The notes: a model not told the origin generated them from the letters alone. Shown: positions 51,696 to 64,000, counted from the stretch's first letter. The stretch: DNA of 64,000 nt from Acridotheres tristis (GCA_037013685.1 CM072887.1:39607154-39671153), one strand, 5' to 3'. Translations and numbers: made by a program.

Positions 51696-53287
51696 GATGC
51701 GTAAGTAAAGGTTTTTGCTGTCTCTGTGATATCTCTCTATGCTAATAATGCAGAAATTGCATGTATTCATTGCATCCACTTTGGGAAGAAACTGTCTGCA
51801 AGTCTGTGTGTGTACAAGAATGGGGTACAGGGATGTTAGCAAACACAGAATACAAATGAGTTGGAATGGCTGCTGTGTACAATGGACACTTGACACTTTC
51901 TCCCACCTCACTGGTTTCTTCCAGGCTCTGCTACAACCAGTGAATTCTCTTCACGTGTTTTGTAGTCATGTCCTGTTTCACCCTGTCAGTTCACTGGATT
52001 TGCCATTGTGCTGTTTGCCTCTCACCTTTAAGGCTATCACTCATCAGCTCTTAGGAACCAACATTATACAGTATTTGAGGTAAAGAGAATATAAGACCTG
52101 GATCAAGTGTTGATTTCCACTCCAGCTTTCCCTATTGAATTACATAAAGGTTTCGACTGAACTTGAGCTATAAAGAAACCCAAGCCTTTCTTTAGGTTGG
52201 ACAGAGCTTGTAAAAGTCCTGTGTTTTTGTGTCTGTCATTCCCCATCCCTCCATCTTCATTATTCTTGCATGCATATCCAGTTTCGGATTAAACTGTGGC
52301 TGTTCTTGTGGTATTTCTTGTCCCAGCCAGAAACAGGAACTCTGGAAGCATTGCTGCAAAACCCTCTTGTTGAGTGTTCCTGTGTAGTTTTTCAGGCTTG
52401 CTCAATCTAATCTTTGTTTTTAGATACTCTCTAAATGAAAAAAAATTACCATTCCTTTACCTGCAGCTTTCTTTGGATGCAATTGCTATTCTTCTGTTTC
52501 ATCAAAGGAGGGGACTTGATTTATCTGTACTAGTGAAAGTGATCTGACTTGCACCATACTATGCCAGCAATGAGAAACTGCCTTACAGATTTGCATTTTC
52601 CAAAGATGATATGTGGTCTCTCCACAGCTGCCATTCCCCTGGAGGAAGATGGTCAGACTTCTCACTGGGGGTTGTTCATTCTTGCCTCTTCGAGCCAAGA
52701 ACAATATGAACCAGGGTCAGTCAAGGGTAAGATCCATGCAGTTACCAGTTCAGTAATGCTTAGCATGAAAATATAATCCACTAAGGGAGCATGACAGAAA
52801 ACAGTGAGTCCCATAAAATGTCACGTTGCATATTCTATCAGATAGAAGAAACCAGTACTTCAATTGTCTCTGGGCAAGTAATAACATAGAGTGCAAGGAG
52901 ATGATTAGATCTACAGGCTGTTCTTAAACAAAGTACTAGGTCTTGGGTAAGGAACATAAGAACCCTGATACTTCCTTTTAAGTTGTCATTTAATTTGTAA
53001 CTTTGAGGCAGGAAAGGAACAATCATGCTTCCCCTTGAAAAAAGCAGTATTTCAAAGATTTCAGGCAGTGTGAATCCTGAAAGTAACAGTGGGGATTTTC
53101 TTTTTGTGTACAGAAATACACGACTAGGTAAATTGTTTTGAGAACACAGGTGAATTTTTTAAGACAGCAGTTGTTCTTTCAGTATCTTAAGAGCAGCTTA
53201 AGCAGGTAACATGGGAGAAACAAGTCTGTTTTAGCAGTAGTTTTTCGTTATTTGGAATACATCACATATTATTCATCAGAGATGGAT
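51696..53287. other. Inferred intron 1, nothing recognised
   Basis: This is non-coding sequence. The plus-strand frame at 51739-52083 (about 114 codons) has no family resemblance and is regarded as chance. Confidence 0.5.
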
Positions 53288-53769
53288 TGGCACCACAATA
53301 TGAGAAAGATATAAAGGTGTCAGAAAGAATCCAAAGGAGGACTACAGAGGTGTTTAAAGGTCTGGAGGGAAGGCATGTGAGCAGCAGCTGTGGTCACCTG
53401 GTCTGTTCAGCCTGGAGAAGAGGAGACTGAGGGGAGCCCTCAGTGCAGTCACAGCTTCCTTGTGAGGAGGAGGGGCAGGCATGATCTCTGCTCTCTGGTG
53501 ACCAGTGACAGGACCCAAGGGAATGGCCTGAAGCTGTGTCAGGGGAGGTTTAGGCTGCATATGAGAAAGGTTTTCACCCAGAGGGTGGTTGGGCACTGAG
53601 GCTTCCCAGGGCAGTGGTCACAGCACCAGCCTGACAGAGCTCAAAAAGCATTTGAACAGCACTTTTTGGCACATGGTGTGACTCTCGAGGTGGTCCTGTG
53701 CAGAGCAGGAGTTGTACTCATTCCTGTGAGTCTCTTCCAACTCAGAAAATTCTAGAATTCTATGATAAT
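53288..53769 (+). mobile_element. CR1 LINE, 5'-truncated 3' end
   Basis: The segment follows the 3' part of avian CR1 in order: GGCACCACAATATGAGAAAG, then TGGTCTGTTCAGCCTGGAGA, then GACCAGTGACAGGACCCAAG, then AGGTTTAGGCTGCATATGAG, then CACCCAGAGGGTGGTTGGGC, then GTGGTCCTGTGCAGAGCAGG. It ends with TCTCTTCCAACTCAG and the CR1 tail ATTCTAGAATTCTATGAT. Only about 480 bp remain of an element that is several kilobases long when complete, so it cannot move by itself. Scattered substitutions and small gaps show that it is an old copy. It lies in the sense orientation of the host gene's intron. Confidence 0.92.
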
Positions 53770-56369
53770 CCAGCTGATAACCTGTTTATGCTGTGCAAGA
53801 ACACAACTTTATATAAAAAGTGTTCAGCTTGCATATTACATGTAAACAAAACAATAGAACTGGGAAAAACTCAAAGATAAACATCATCCCATGTGATGAG
53901 TGGAGAAACTTGTATGTCCCCAAAACTTTAAAGATAGACATCTTTATAGTTAGGCAACAGTGTATATTCTCTCACATTGTCAGCTAAAGCTTAGTAAAGG
54001 CTTAAAGGTTTATTAGACCCTTCATTGCTCAGAATCAATTATTTCCCCCAGATTTAACACTTGCTCTGTCTCTACTTATATGTGCTCAACAGTAGATAAC
54101 TTTTGGACTCCATCTCCTTTCTGTTTTCTGCACCAGGTCACCCGTTCCTTTATCTAGAGTTCAGGATTTAGCTTAAAACCTGACATTTGTCTGTAGTACT
54201 TCTGCAGGAATTATTAAATATAGTTTTAAAATTCACTGGTTGAATTTATTAATACAATTTTTCTCTATTTTAAAGTTGTTTTATATCACTTCCAGTGCTT
54301 GTTTTTGTGTTTTCTGGATGTGCCATTCCTGTAGCCGAAGAACAAGGTTTTAGTTGGATTCTTGTGCAGGGTTATGTCAGCTGTGCTGAAAGATGTTGGA
54401 GTATCTCTTGATTTACGTGGTTTTTAGACTTAGAAATGGGAAAAAAGAAAGAAGTATGTTTATTAATGGGCAGAAACAATTTATGAAACTGTGTATGCAA
54501 CACATGTACCATATCTAAAAATACTATATTTGCGTATTGTTTTTTAACATGTTCTTGCACATGAAAACATGATACTATGTTTCACCTCTGTCTGGACAAG
54601 AGTACTATGCTTTTGAGCTAGGGAGAAAGGAGTTCTATGATTAGTGGAATGTGCTATGGCCCTTTGTATTTGCCTTTTCTAAAGGTTGCAACTGGAATAT
54701 TGTTGCAAGAAGCAAAGCTTTGACGGGACTGACTTAAGCAATAAGAGTGAGCTGTTCTTTATCATATTAATTACAGTTGACTCATGTCACTTCACCTCCC
54801 AAAACCAATGATGGTTGGTTGAGATTATATCCAAACTGGTCATAAGTTACCAGTGAATCAGTAAGAGAATATTTTGGGCTGGTATACAAAAACATGTCTT
54901 GCTCCATATTTAGTTAGCTTGGATCCTCTTGTGGTTCAATAGTATTTTACAGAAACAAAACATTTTCAGCTTCACACAGAGTCCAGTTTCCTTAATAAAG
55001 CTCTTAGTGCAAGAAGGGGAAGAGTTTGTCCAATTTGCAGTTTCATTCCTCTAAGAGCAGCTAACAGGCATACATCTTACCTACTCTGTGTTCAGGACTT
55101 CCTACTGTCATTTATTTTTATTACCTGAAAGCTGTTGTGATATCAAAAGCATGGTGTGCAGCAGATAAATTATGATATCAACTTCTTGCCATGCTAATCC
55201 TCTCTGCTTTTCCAACTGTGAGAAGAAGAGGTTGAGGTGTTTTGAGTATGAGAACCATGTTGAGGAACATGTTATTCTTGGTCATAGCATTTCCTATTTT
55301 TCTCAGATCAGTTTGCAATTTGGTTGAAATATTGCTGTGAAGAAGCACTGAGGTATAGCTTTTAAACAAATTAGTGGCAAGAAAAAATGTTTAGAAAAAC
55401 CTTGAAAAATATGCCTCTGCCTTAACAGTGTCTGTTTGCTACAGAAACACTAATGTATCATATCTCTTCTGTTTTGATGGATATATTAACAATGCTGTCA
55501 TTGTTTCTCTATATCTGACAGCTACATAAAGAAGTATCTGGAAACTGAGGTACTTCTAAAAGCTAAAAAACACATAACTAAATAAAACTCTATGCTAAGC
55601 TGACATATATAATACAAGTAATTAATGCTTAGCCATAAATAAGCCCCAGAGAACTAAAGCAAAAGTCAAGTCTGTGGCCATGTTTAGAGCCTGATCTTGT
55701 GGCTTTGGCACTTACTTAATGTTTTGTTCTTACTGTATTTTTCATTCATGGTTTATGAAATGTTTTACAAAGACAAGTAATGACAGTCTGATTTTTGTTG
55801 GAGGAGGTCTAAAGAAGCACTAAGATAAAATGTCTTGTCTGATTTAGTCAGTTCATTGTGGGTAGAAAGACTACAAATATTTGCCTTGATTTTGAGGGAG
55901 ACATGGTTATTTTAAGAGGGAAAATTTCAGTTATATATCTCTTACGAACTAAATTATTATTGTTTTCCTCTACTCTTTTAGGCTCAGAAGTGGAGAACTC
56001 TGTGAGATCTTAAATTCAGGACTTCCCCTGAAAGAACTAAAAAAACAATCAGTACCATACTGTTCAAAACTTGAGAGAACTAATAGTGTGCAGAATCCAA
56101 CAGATCAGCCTGTGTTTTTTCCTGGGAACATCATCCTAGATTGCATTAAAAATGACATTCAGTGAAGGGGTTTTTTGTTTGTTTTTTAAAAATTGAAACA
56201 AAAGTCGTAAAACAAAATATCCACAAATGTTTTTAACAAGAAAATCCATGTGCCAGTTTTGAAAGACTCATACTCTTTGTCTTGCCATGTCCTTGGTTTT
56301 TTAATGAACTGGGCTTATTTCAGCCATGTCTAAATCTTGTGTAGGAAAGACCATTTGGAAGAACGACAC
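53770..56369. other. Inferred intron 1, nothing recognised
   Basis: This is AT-rich non-coding sequence between a CR1 fragment and a MIR-type relic. No exon or RNA gene was seen. Confidence 0.5.
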
Positions 56370-56545
56370 ATGTGGTTAAACAGGAAGGAGTTTCTGGAGT
56401 CCTGTATTTAATTCCCAGCATTGCCACAGACTTCCTTTTTGACTTTGAACAAGTCACCACATCTCTGTGACTGAATTAACTGTCTGTAAACTGATGCTAG
56501 CAGAAATTTTCTCCTTTAATGGCAAGTTGTGGGGAGAATGTATAT
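56370..56545 (+). mobile_element. MIR-type SINE relic
   Basis: The order of blocks matches the MIR core: TGTGGTTAAACAGGAAGGAG, then CTGGAGTCCTG, then ATTTAATTCCCAGCATTGCC, then TGACTTTGAACAAGTCACC, then ATCTCTGTGACTG, then CTGTCTGTAAACTGATG, and then AAGTTGTGGGGAGAATG. These correspond to the MIR segments GTGGTTAAGAGC, GTTCGAATCCC, TGTGACCTTGGGCAAGTTAC, CCTCTCTGTGCC, ATCTGTAAAATGGGG and GGTTGTTGTGAGGAT, which I recall from the consensus. It is an ancient, inactive tRNA-derived SINE shared by amniotes. The 5' tRNA-like head and the 3' LINE-derived tail are not clear. Confidence 0.75.
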
Positions 56546-59500
56546 TTGGGTATCAACAGCAGCTGCAGAGGACTTGGGTTTTTTGCTTTCTAAAACATGA
56601 ACCCAAGAGGATTATTTAAAGATTCAGCCGTTTTCTATGGGTCGTTTCAATAATGGAAGAATGCCACAAAGTATTTGGAATTGTTTGCATCAGCAATCTG
56701 TGGTACTTTGGCACCTCTTCATGTCCTACACATTCACAGCAGGACATGCTTTTCTACCTGTGGAGCTGTGTCCAAGACAGTGATAATGACAGATGTGTCA
56801 GTCTGTCCTGTGGCAGATGTGTCAGTCAGCTAATGGTGCTGCTCTGAGTAAGCTGTGGGTAGAGCTGTGGTGTAGGTTGCAGGGGTGACAGACCTCAGAG
56901 AACTTTAATTAAAAGAGAAACCTGGCCCTCAGGTGCTGTAGGACGTGGCTAGGGATACAAGCTTAGGGTATGGTGTATCCAGCAGGTCAAGTGACAGACT
57001 GCAGCTGACAGAAGGATAACTTAGGTGTCAAAGGCAATCTGTTCTAGATGATATGGGACAAATTCTATGCCACCAGGCCTGCATCTTAAAGAGAAGAAGG
57101 CCTCTCCAGTAGTAAATATGGGCATGCTGAATTCACATAAAACATTTACTCTCCTGTTTTCTGAACAGTTAAACAGTGATTCACATTTGCCAAGGTGCCT
57201 GAAAAATACCCGTGTTCATCTAGTCCAAGCCATATTCATGGCCGAATATATTTACACTGACATTTGTAATTTTTATCCAGATTAGTTTAAATGTGGTTAA
57301 GTGCTGTCCACAGAGAGCATCAGTAGCCTGTGGTGGGCAGCTTGTAATTGTCCTCAGTCCAGTCACCTGATGTTCCTTTTCCTCGGGAAACAACATAAAT
57401 GGAGGTAAGACTGCCTCAGCATCTGCTGTGGAATATGCTCTTTTTTGCCTCTGTGAGGCCCCTGACAGGGAAAAAAGACTAAGCTTTTTTAAAATGACAT
57501 CACTATTTCTTTTCTTCCTCCCATGTCGGTGAGATGTGGTCAAAACTAGCCAACTGACTGCTGGGATTCCAGGCCACTACAGGCAAGGGAGAAACAAAGC
57601 TGTGGCTGAGGCTGCTCCACTTGACCTCACAAGCACTGAAAGACAAAATAAGATTTGTGAAAGCCAGATTCCACGCTCCAAGGAAGGCAACAACTTGTAA
57701 CATTGGGAGGAACAGGATGTGGAATTGGTGTGATGGGTCTGCCTGTTAGAAGAGCATGAGCTCTCTTAAATGTTCTTCCAAATGCTATAATCTGTGCAAA
57801 ACCATATCAGGGAGATATTTTCCACAGTGAAATAGGAAACTATTTCATAGGTGGCACCTCTGCCTGTATTTTGTTGGTCAATTCCACTGCATATAAAAAA
57901 TATCTGTAACATGGGGTAATTATAGGCTTCCAACAAAAATAATCTGAGAGGAAAAGATTCTCTGATTTTTCAAGTATGACTAGAAACCACAAATGCAAAA
58001 TACTGCATCAGAGACTTCGGGCTTCAGAAATCTTCACTCTTGAGCTGTAAAGATATGATGTTTATATAAGCTCTTAGTAAGAGCTGGAACTTGCTGGGCC
58101 TTAATTCTTTCACTTTGTGGGGTGAGAGAAAATAGGATTAAAATGAAATACCTGTTCTTTAGAAGTCTGGAGTTCTTTATCTGTTGTATTTTCAAAGTAC
58201 TTACAAGCATTTTCTTATCACAAATACGGAATGTCTAGGCTTCCTCAAGTGTGCAAAAATGAATTCTGATTGCATACTATTAAAAAAACACCTCAACTTT
58301 ACAAAATTTTTTATATGGGTGATTTTTATTAAAAAGGATCTCAATAAATTGTTATAATCTTATTCTGTGTGTTCTCAGGTCCATTATGTTTAAAACCAGC
58401 ATTTTTATTTTTGCTTCTGAAGTGCAGTAGTCTCATACAGTATGTGTGAATGTCATTACAGCTTTTCTGGAGATTTTTTTGGTACTGCACCAACTGTTGT
58501 GAGTTTTTTCGTCCTGCACTACTGAACTCAAATGGAAATTCTACAAATTCTCCTCCATTTGGTTTGTCATCCATAAGAATTCCTTTTGCTATCAAGAAAT
58601 CTCACACGTTTGGGTCTGTGGTGGAAAGGGAGTAATGGGTTGTACTGCTAGTATGACAATTTAAAGTAATCCCTAGGATTACTGGGTGATCTTTCAGGAC
58701 AGATTTTAAAGCTACTGGCCAGCTGGTGCATAGAAGGCAAAGAACTGCAAGGAAAAGTTCTGACAAAGAAAGCAGGGGCCACTTAAAATGTGAAACAGAA
58801 CTTGGAAAAATTCTTTTGTGTCTGGTTTGAATCATGGTTTGTTGACCTCTTTTATCCACTGCTACATGCACACAAAATTTTGTCTTTCATATTTAAGAGT
58901 TTTTCTTTTGAAAAAGTCCTCATAATAATTAGAAATAAATGTCTTCCTAATGACTTTTTTCCTTGGAAAACAATGGTATAAATTAGAGGAAAAATGTTTT
59001 TGCCCAACACACAAACATACAAGAGTTCCATGAAACCCCAAACTTGAGAGGAAATAGAACTGCCAGTGGTTTGAGAAAACTGCATATAGGTTCTTGTGTC
59101 CCTGTGGGAAGTGTTTCTTTGTTTCATTAGACTAGCTTGTTAAATCCTTGTATATTCTTAATGTGTACTATTAAACTCTTTGCTTTTAGCATGATTCCTC
59201 TTTTTAAAGATGACCGTATTTAAACCTAGCAAGATGTTATTTTAAGATCAACAGTTTAGAAAGAGCAAAATCTGCCTCCCAGACTCAGCTGCCTGCCTTC
59301 TTTCCCAAATACTTTGTTCTGAAGGAGCTGATGGCAGTGATAAATGTAAGAGAGTTAGAGCTCTGCAGTTATTGTCAGCAAGTTAGCTTTATGGCTTGGG
59401 GATTAGACCTTTGATGTCTTATCGAGTTTCTGCCCTGCGTGAATCAGTTGCTTACTCGATTTAAATTATAAAAAGAAATGCTCTCTTGTGATATTGTCTC

Positions 59501-62177
59501 ATACTGTGTCTTCGTCATTTGAGATGCCTCTGTGTTCTTTAGTTCCCTAGGAAGAGAAGGCAACCAGCCATATGGAGAGTGGCCAGTTGCCTGCCGATTG
59601 TGATAGGCGCTAAATAGAGTTGCATAGAAATTCAGATGTAGAAAAGCCCTGTTTAGCTGAGCCTTTCTGTCCCCCACAAAGGGAGATTGTTCCCTACAAG
59701 TCTGCAATGCAACATCCAGCACTGTTTCAGTTTAGCTTTTGAGGGGGTCCCTCTATTCCTTTAATGAACGATTTCCTTTTCACAGAGGTAAGTGCTTCTT
59801 ATGAAGTTTTCTTTTTTGACATCCCTCAGTGTAATTGCAGCTGGACTGCTGCTTTAGCATGTGGTGGGGGGAGAGCAAAGGTGAGCTGGAAAGGAAGTTC
59901 CCCTTTCATGATTCCAGGAATAGTGATACCTTACACTGGAGACGACCATCTAGAAGCTCATTTTCAGGGTTTTGCATGTCCTGTGTGCTGGAAATTTCTG
60001 GCATTTGGGACAGAGGTTTAACCTAATATGTCTTATTTTGAGTTATAGGTCATTGCCTTTAGTTTTATCGTTTTAAGCTACCTCAGACACTTTAAAGGGT
60101 GTGTACTGATATTCCTTAATCCTAAAATAAACCTCTCAAATATAGAAATGTTGATCTGACTTAGATTTTATTTGCATTTTAAAATAGCTTTTCAATATTT
60201 TGGAAGCCAAAATACTTTTCAAGCAAGCGGCCTTTAAACAGCACTAAGAAGGGAAATGTGTCTATTCGCCCAAATTGTTGCTGAGGTTATGGGTGATACC
60301 AGCCAAGCAGATTAACTGTGTCTCAAGAAACTGGCTAACAGGATGGTTGTGCTAGCCCACTTGTATTCTGAAAGCTGGGTCAGTACTTATGAAAAGCTTA
60401 AGTAAACTAGAGGATAATTCAATACATAGACAATGCATCCCACTGTTTCTCTGTTTATTTTCTCCCTGTGTGACTTCTGGCAACTGAGAAGAAACACTAT
60501 AAATGAACGTGGGCCGCCAAAGAAAAGATTATGAATAACAATACCACAAGAATGAAGGGCATGAAGTTACCACTGACTTGGGACAAATGCAGAGCAGTGG
60601 ACACATGACACAGCCAGCAACTAATGGATTGTAGTAGATGCAGAACAGAATACCTTTCAGTTTGAATTGCAATCTAAATTTATGCTAGTTTGTCCTGTCT
60701 CTGGTAACCAAAGATCTTTATATCTGTAGGTTTTTTAGTTTGTTGAACCAATATGCTTTGCTGATAATATTCTGAAAGAGAAGTGATGCCACTGGATACT
60801 GACAAAATAAAAAGGTTGAGCTCTGTCTAACAGTTATGCATACACAGAGATGGTACTTGCTTGTTTTCAGCACTGTGCAAGTCTGTCATGCTTTCTAACC
60901 CAATCTAACATTCAGTTTTCCAGCAATGCATACCATAAGTTTCAATATTGTTTAATTTTTTGGATGTTGCAAAATGAAAGAAACCCAGCTGTTTATGCTA
61001 AACTGAAGTTAGCTGTAATAAAAATCATGGGCAGATTTTTCTTATCCCTGAAAAGTCAAGTAATCTCTTTTCTTTGGAAGAAAATAAAAGGTTGCAGATC
61101 ATTTGCCCTTGCTGAGGTGCGCTTTTATTACTTCTAAATATCTATTAAATTAGTATGACATGTGTTGGCTGTTTTCTTCTAGAGTGAATACACTAGGATC
61201 AGTTTGCAAAAATAAGTGTTTTCATGAAACAGGAAGGAGTCCTTATCTTGGAAATGAATGAATGTAGTCAGATAAAGTGTGTTTTGGAGTCACTTACAGT
61301 ATTTATCATGTCATGACAATTAAGACCATTATTTTCTTTTTAGTTGTATGGGGTAAATGCCGAAACATTTTTCATACATTATTTTTGATGCTCAGATTTT
61401 GCAGCTTCTGGCGTGACTCATTTGAAGTGAGTGCTTTGTGCTTGAAAATACTGTACCATAGAAGCATTGAAATTAATCAGGGAAAGGTCCTTCTGAAAGG
61501 GCAATTCACCAGGGCTGAGAGCTACTCAATAGGAGCCCCAGCCTGCTCCTCTTGGTGTCTGTATATTTACATAAGTAGGAATGGAACCAGATCCTAGAAT
61601 TAAGCTACTGAAGAGAATAGCCCTTCAAGAGGTATGATTTCACTATGTTTAAGTTTCTTTTTAAGACAAAGAGAGGAAAAAAGAGTAGATTTGGACTCCT
61701 TGTTATTGTAGCATTTTCTGGCATTCATGTGTCCCTCCTTTCTTGAGAGCAAGAAAGAATGTGTGCTACAGTTTGCTTCAGTTTCTGCCTAGTCCTTCCT
61801 AGTTTACATGGTTGCACAGCTGAGATGTTTTGCCTTTTTTAGTAATTTGTGAAGCAGCAGTAAAAGGAAATGATGGATGTGCTGACATTCACCCCCCATC
61901 CCTCCATCAATACAGCAAAGTAGAGGTCCCTTTAAAAAAACACCTGTTAAAGCAATAAACATTTAAAAAATAACATGCCAAAGCAAAACATATCAATCAA
62001 AGCACAACCCTGTTTAATAATTTTCTGTGCTGGTCATAACAAGAGAAGACTGTAGTTTTGGCAGTAAGGCTCCAAAAGCTCTACTGCACTCCAGGCACTG
62101 AGGGAGTGAAGCACAACACTGTTCTAATTGATAGGTAGGTAACTTGGAGCCGAGTTTGAGTACTAATCCTGTGTGAT
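56546..62177. other. Inferred intron 1, nothing firmly recognised
   Basis: This is AT-rich non-coding sequence. A 14-bp phrase CAGATGTGTCAGTC is repeated near 56790-56805 and 56813-56828. No exon with coding support was seen, and no cysteine-rich Kazal-like frame expected of the next SMOC2 exon. Confidence 0.5.
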
Positions 62178-62254
62178 TTAAAAAAAAAATAAATAAAACA
62201 ACAAACACCACCACAACACAAAAAACAAAACCCAAGAAACCCAAACCCCAGGTT
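62178..62254 (+). repeat. A/C-rich low-complexity tract
   Basis: About 75 bases on the plus strand are almost only A and C (AAATAAATAAAACAACAAAC, then ACCACCACAACAC and so on). It may be a decayed retroposon tail, but no body was recognised on its left side. It produces a low-complexity V/F-rich frame on the minus strand. Confidence 0.8.
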
Positions 62255-63108
62255 CCCACTTGGTGAAATTGGATACTCTAGCTGTTCATTTCAACCATCC
62301 TGGCTAAATTTTATAGGGAAAGAGAGTACGCAGGAGTTGCATATGAAAAGTTTCATGAAATATAATGAAGCAAAGGTAGGGGTGGTGGAAGGTGTTTGTT
62401 TGCAAAGGTTTAACATGCTCCTTCTCAATAAAACAGTGTGTCAGCAGGAATTAGAGACAGTTCTGTGCCCCTGAAAATGCACAACCTACGGAGACCTTCG
62501 ATAAAGTTATTTTTGAAACCTAGAGCCCACCTCTGTTTCAGTTGTCTGAAACTTGGGATTTTGAGAGTTTGTTTCCCTTTGTTTTTCTTTGACACTATGG
62601 GATAGATTATTCCCATAGGACTTGAAACAATTACAAGACAGCTAGTTTATCAGGCTCTCCAACTCAAAAGGTAGAAGGGATGTTTTTAGCACATGATGTA
62701 TCTTTTCCAAGGCAGGTGAATCATATCCTAAAGCTGCCAATTTCTAGCTTTTGTAGTCTACACTATTAGTTCCACACTATGACAGCATGATAATGGCTTG
62801 CTGCCCTGGAAAGTGCTGCACTCTTGTGGCTAGGTCACTAATTTTTTGTGTAAACAGGGATAATGAACTCTAAAGAACAAATGTTCATTTTTTCTCGCGT
62901 TTGAGATAGCTTCATGGAAATCAGTAATCTGCTCACTTGTCTGGTAGGGGAGTGTAACGGGAAGATTCTGATGCACACCAAGAACCCTTAGCACTGAGAA
63001 GAGACAAATATTTTGATGAGATTCTTTGTTGTAAGTGCAAATGGCCTTGCCGAGTGTAATAGCAAGCATGGGCATGTTCTGGCTCATGAGAATCATATCT
63101 GATTAGGC
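62255..63108. other. Inferred intron 1, nothing recognised
   Basis: This is non-coding AT-rich sequence between the A/C-rich tract and a CR1 fragment. Confidence 0.5.
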
Positions 63109-63510
63109 TCAGAATTGCAGAATGGGCAGGTTGGAAGGGACCACAGTGGGTCATCTGGTCCAGCCTTGCTGTTCAGGCAGAATCATCCTAGAGCACACTA
63201 CACAGGATTGCATCCAGATGCTTCTCAAATATCTCCAGTGAAAGAGACTCCACAACCTCTCTGGACAATCTGTTCCAGTGCTCAGTCTCCTGCACAGTGC
63301 AGTTCTTCTTTATGTTCGGGTGGAGCTTTCTGTGGATCACTTTCTGCCAATTTCCTCTTGTCCAGTTGTTTAGCATCACTGAGAAGAGCCTGGATCCATC
63401 CACTGGACACACACCTTTAGGTATTTATACACACTAATGAGGTCTCCTCGTAGTAATCTTTTTTCTTAAGGCTGCACAGGCCCAGTGTCTGATGGCTTCT
63501 GTGTAAAATC
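63109..63510 (-). mobile_element. CR1 LINE, 5'-truncated 3' end, antisense
   Basis: The plus strand shows the reverse complement of a CR1 3' region: CAGAATTGCAGAATGGGCAG, then TTGGAAGGGACCACAG, then TCTCCAGTGAAAGAGACTCC, then CTGTTCCAGTGCTCAGTCTC, then CTCTTGTCCAGTTG, then GAGAAGAGCCTGGATCC, then TAATGAGGTCTCCTCGTAG, then GGCTGCACAGGCCCAG. The element therefore points left. Its text differs from the copy at 53288-53769, suggesting another CR1 subfamily. It is truncated at both ends and inactive. Confidence 0.9.
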
Positions 63511-63826
63511 CTCCATGGAAGCTTAGCCTTAATGGTGATGTCCTGTATGTTTGTCAACAAAAGGAGGTCACAATTTCAAGTACACAGCTCTGGGTTTGTC
63601 ATGTAGTAGTCATTAATGACCGTTTTCCTTCCGTGAGACAGCACAAGATGAACAAATCTGTTAAAGATTGGTTGAGTACAGAGTGGGTATTTTGAAGTTA
63701 TCTTCTGGTAGTGTCCTAAATAACAAGAATAAGGGCAATTTAAGTTTTCCGTCCATTTCAATGCTAGGGCTGAATGCTTTCCCCTGGCGTTGGGATGAGA
63801 GTAGAGTTTATTCTGTAAATATACTT
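63511..63826. other. Spacer between two CR1 fragments
   Basis: This is AT-rich non-coding sequence in which nothing was recognised. Confidence 0.5.
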
Positions 63827-63886
63827 TAGAATCATAGAATATGAGTTGGAAAGGACCCATGGAGATCACCTGCTTCATTCCCTGGG
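63827..63886 (-). mobile_element. CR1 3'-terminal fragment, antisense
   Basis: TAGAATCATAGAATATGAGT, then TGGAAAGGACCCATGGAGATC, is the reverse complement of a CR1 terminus (the consensus ends in GGTCCCTTCCAAC and then ATTCTATGATTCT). Only about 60 bp are recognisable, so it is either a very short 5'-truncated insertion or the preserved tip of a decayed one. Confidence 0.8.
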
Positions 63887-64000
63887 AGAAGTGAAGAAAT
63901 AATCAATGAAAAGATTAGTGAAATTAGCAGATTAATTGAGACAGACTAGCTGATTAGAATGCTGTTTAAGGCAGAGTGTAACATGGATATTTAAACATCA

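Noticed and set aside
1..64000. Novel multi-gene system, CRISPR array, prophage or operon
   Set aside because: There are no clustered long frames, no regularly spaced repeats and no bacterial-type gene spacing. The window is vertebrate non-coding DNA around one exon.

Overview
The window looks like nuclear DNA from a bird, or possibly another sauropsid. It is AT-rich, large-scale non-coding vertebrate DNA with one sharp CpG island. It carries 5'-truncated CR1 LINEs whose 3' ends run into the octamer-like ATTCTATG tail typical of avian CR1, plus a few very old amniote repeat relics. There is no bacterial gene organisation. Almost every open frame is a short chance frame, and no rRNA, tRNA, CRISPR array or intact mobile element was recognised.

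Layout: positions 1 to about 24,170 are AT-rich non-coding DNA upstream of a gene. They hold two G-quadruplex-capable runs, homopolymer and hexamer microsatellites and two faint ancient repeat relics, but no exon I can support. Positions about 24,170-25,475 form a dense CpG island with promoter character (GC-box-like runs and a TATA-like TTTATATG). The island encloses a 25-codon first coding exon on the + strand (25,162-25,236) that ends at a GT-AAGG splice donor. Its product is a signal peptide followed by QKLSALT, which I recognise as the start of SMOC2 (secreted modular calcium-binding protein 2). From 25,237 to the right edge (at least 38.7 kb) the sequence fits SMOC2 intron 1. I did not see exon 2, which should start the cysteine-rich follistatin/Kazal-like part. 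The intron carries a MIR-type SINE relic, three CR1 fragments (one +, two -, all right of 53.2 kb), a possible solo LTR, short tandem duplications, a GC-rich block and one exon-like segment with good splice-site signals.

How it works together: this is essentially a single-gene regulatory landscape, made of an upstream flank, a CpG-island promoter with a signal-peptide exon, and a very long first intron. I found no convincing novel system. The items most worth checking are the exon-like segment at 33,665-33,911, the apparent absence of CR1 copies over the first 53 kb, the GC-rich block near 42.4 kb, and the antisense-open CpG island. Repeat and gene identifications are by eye and memory. No alignment was run.
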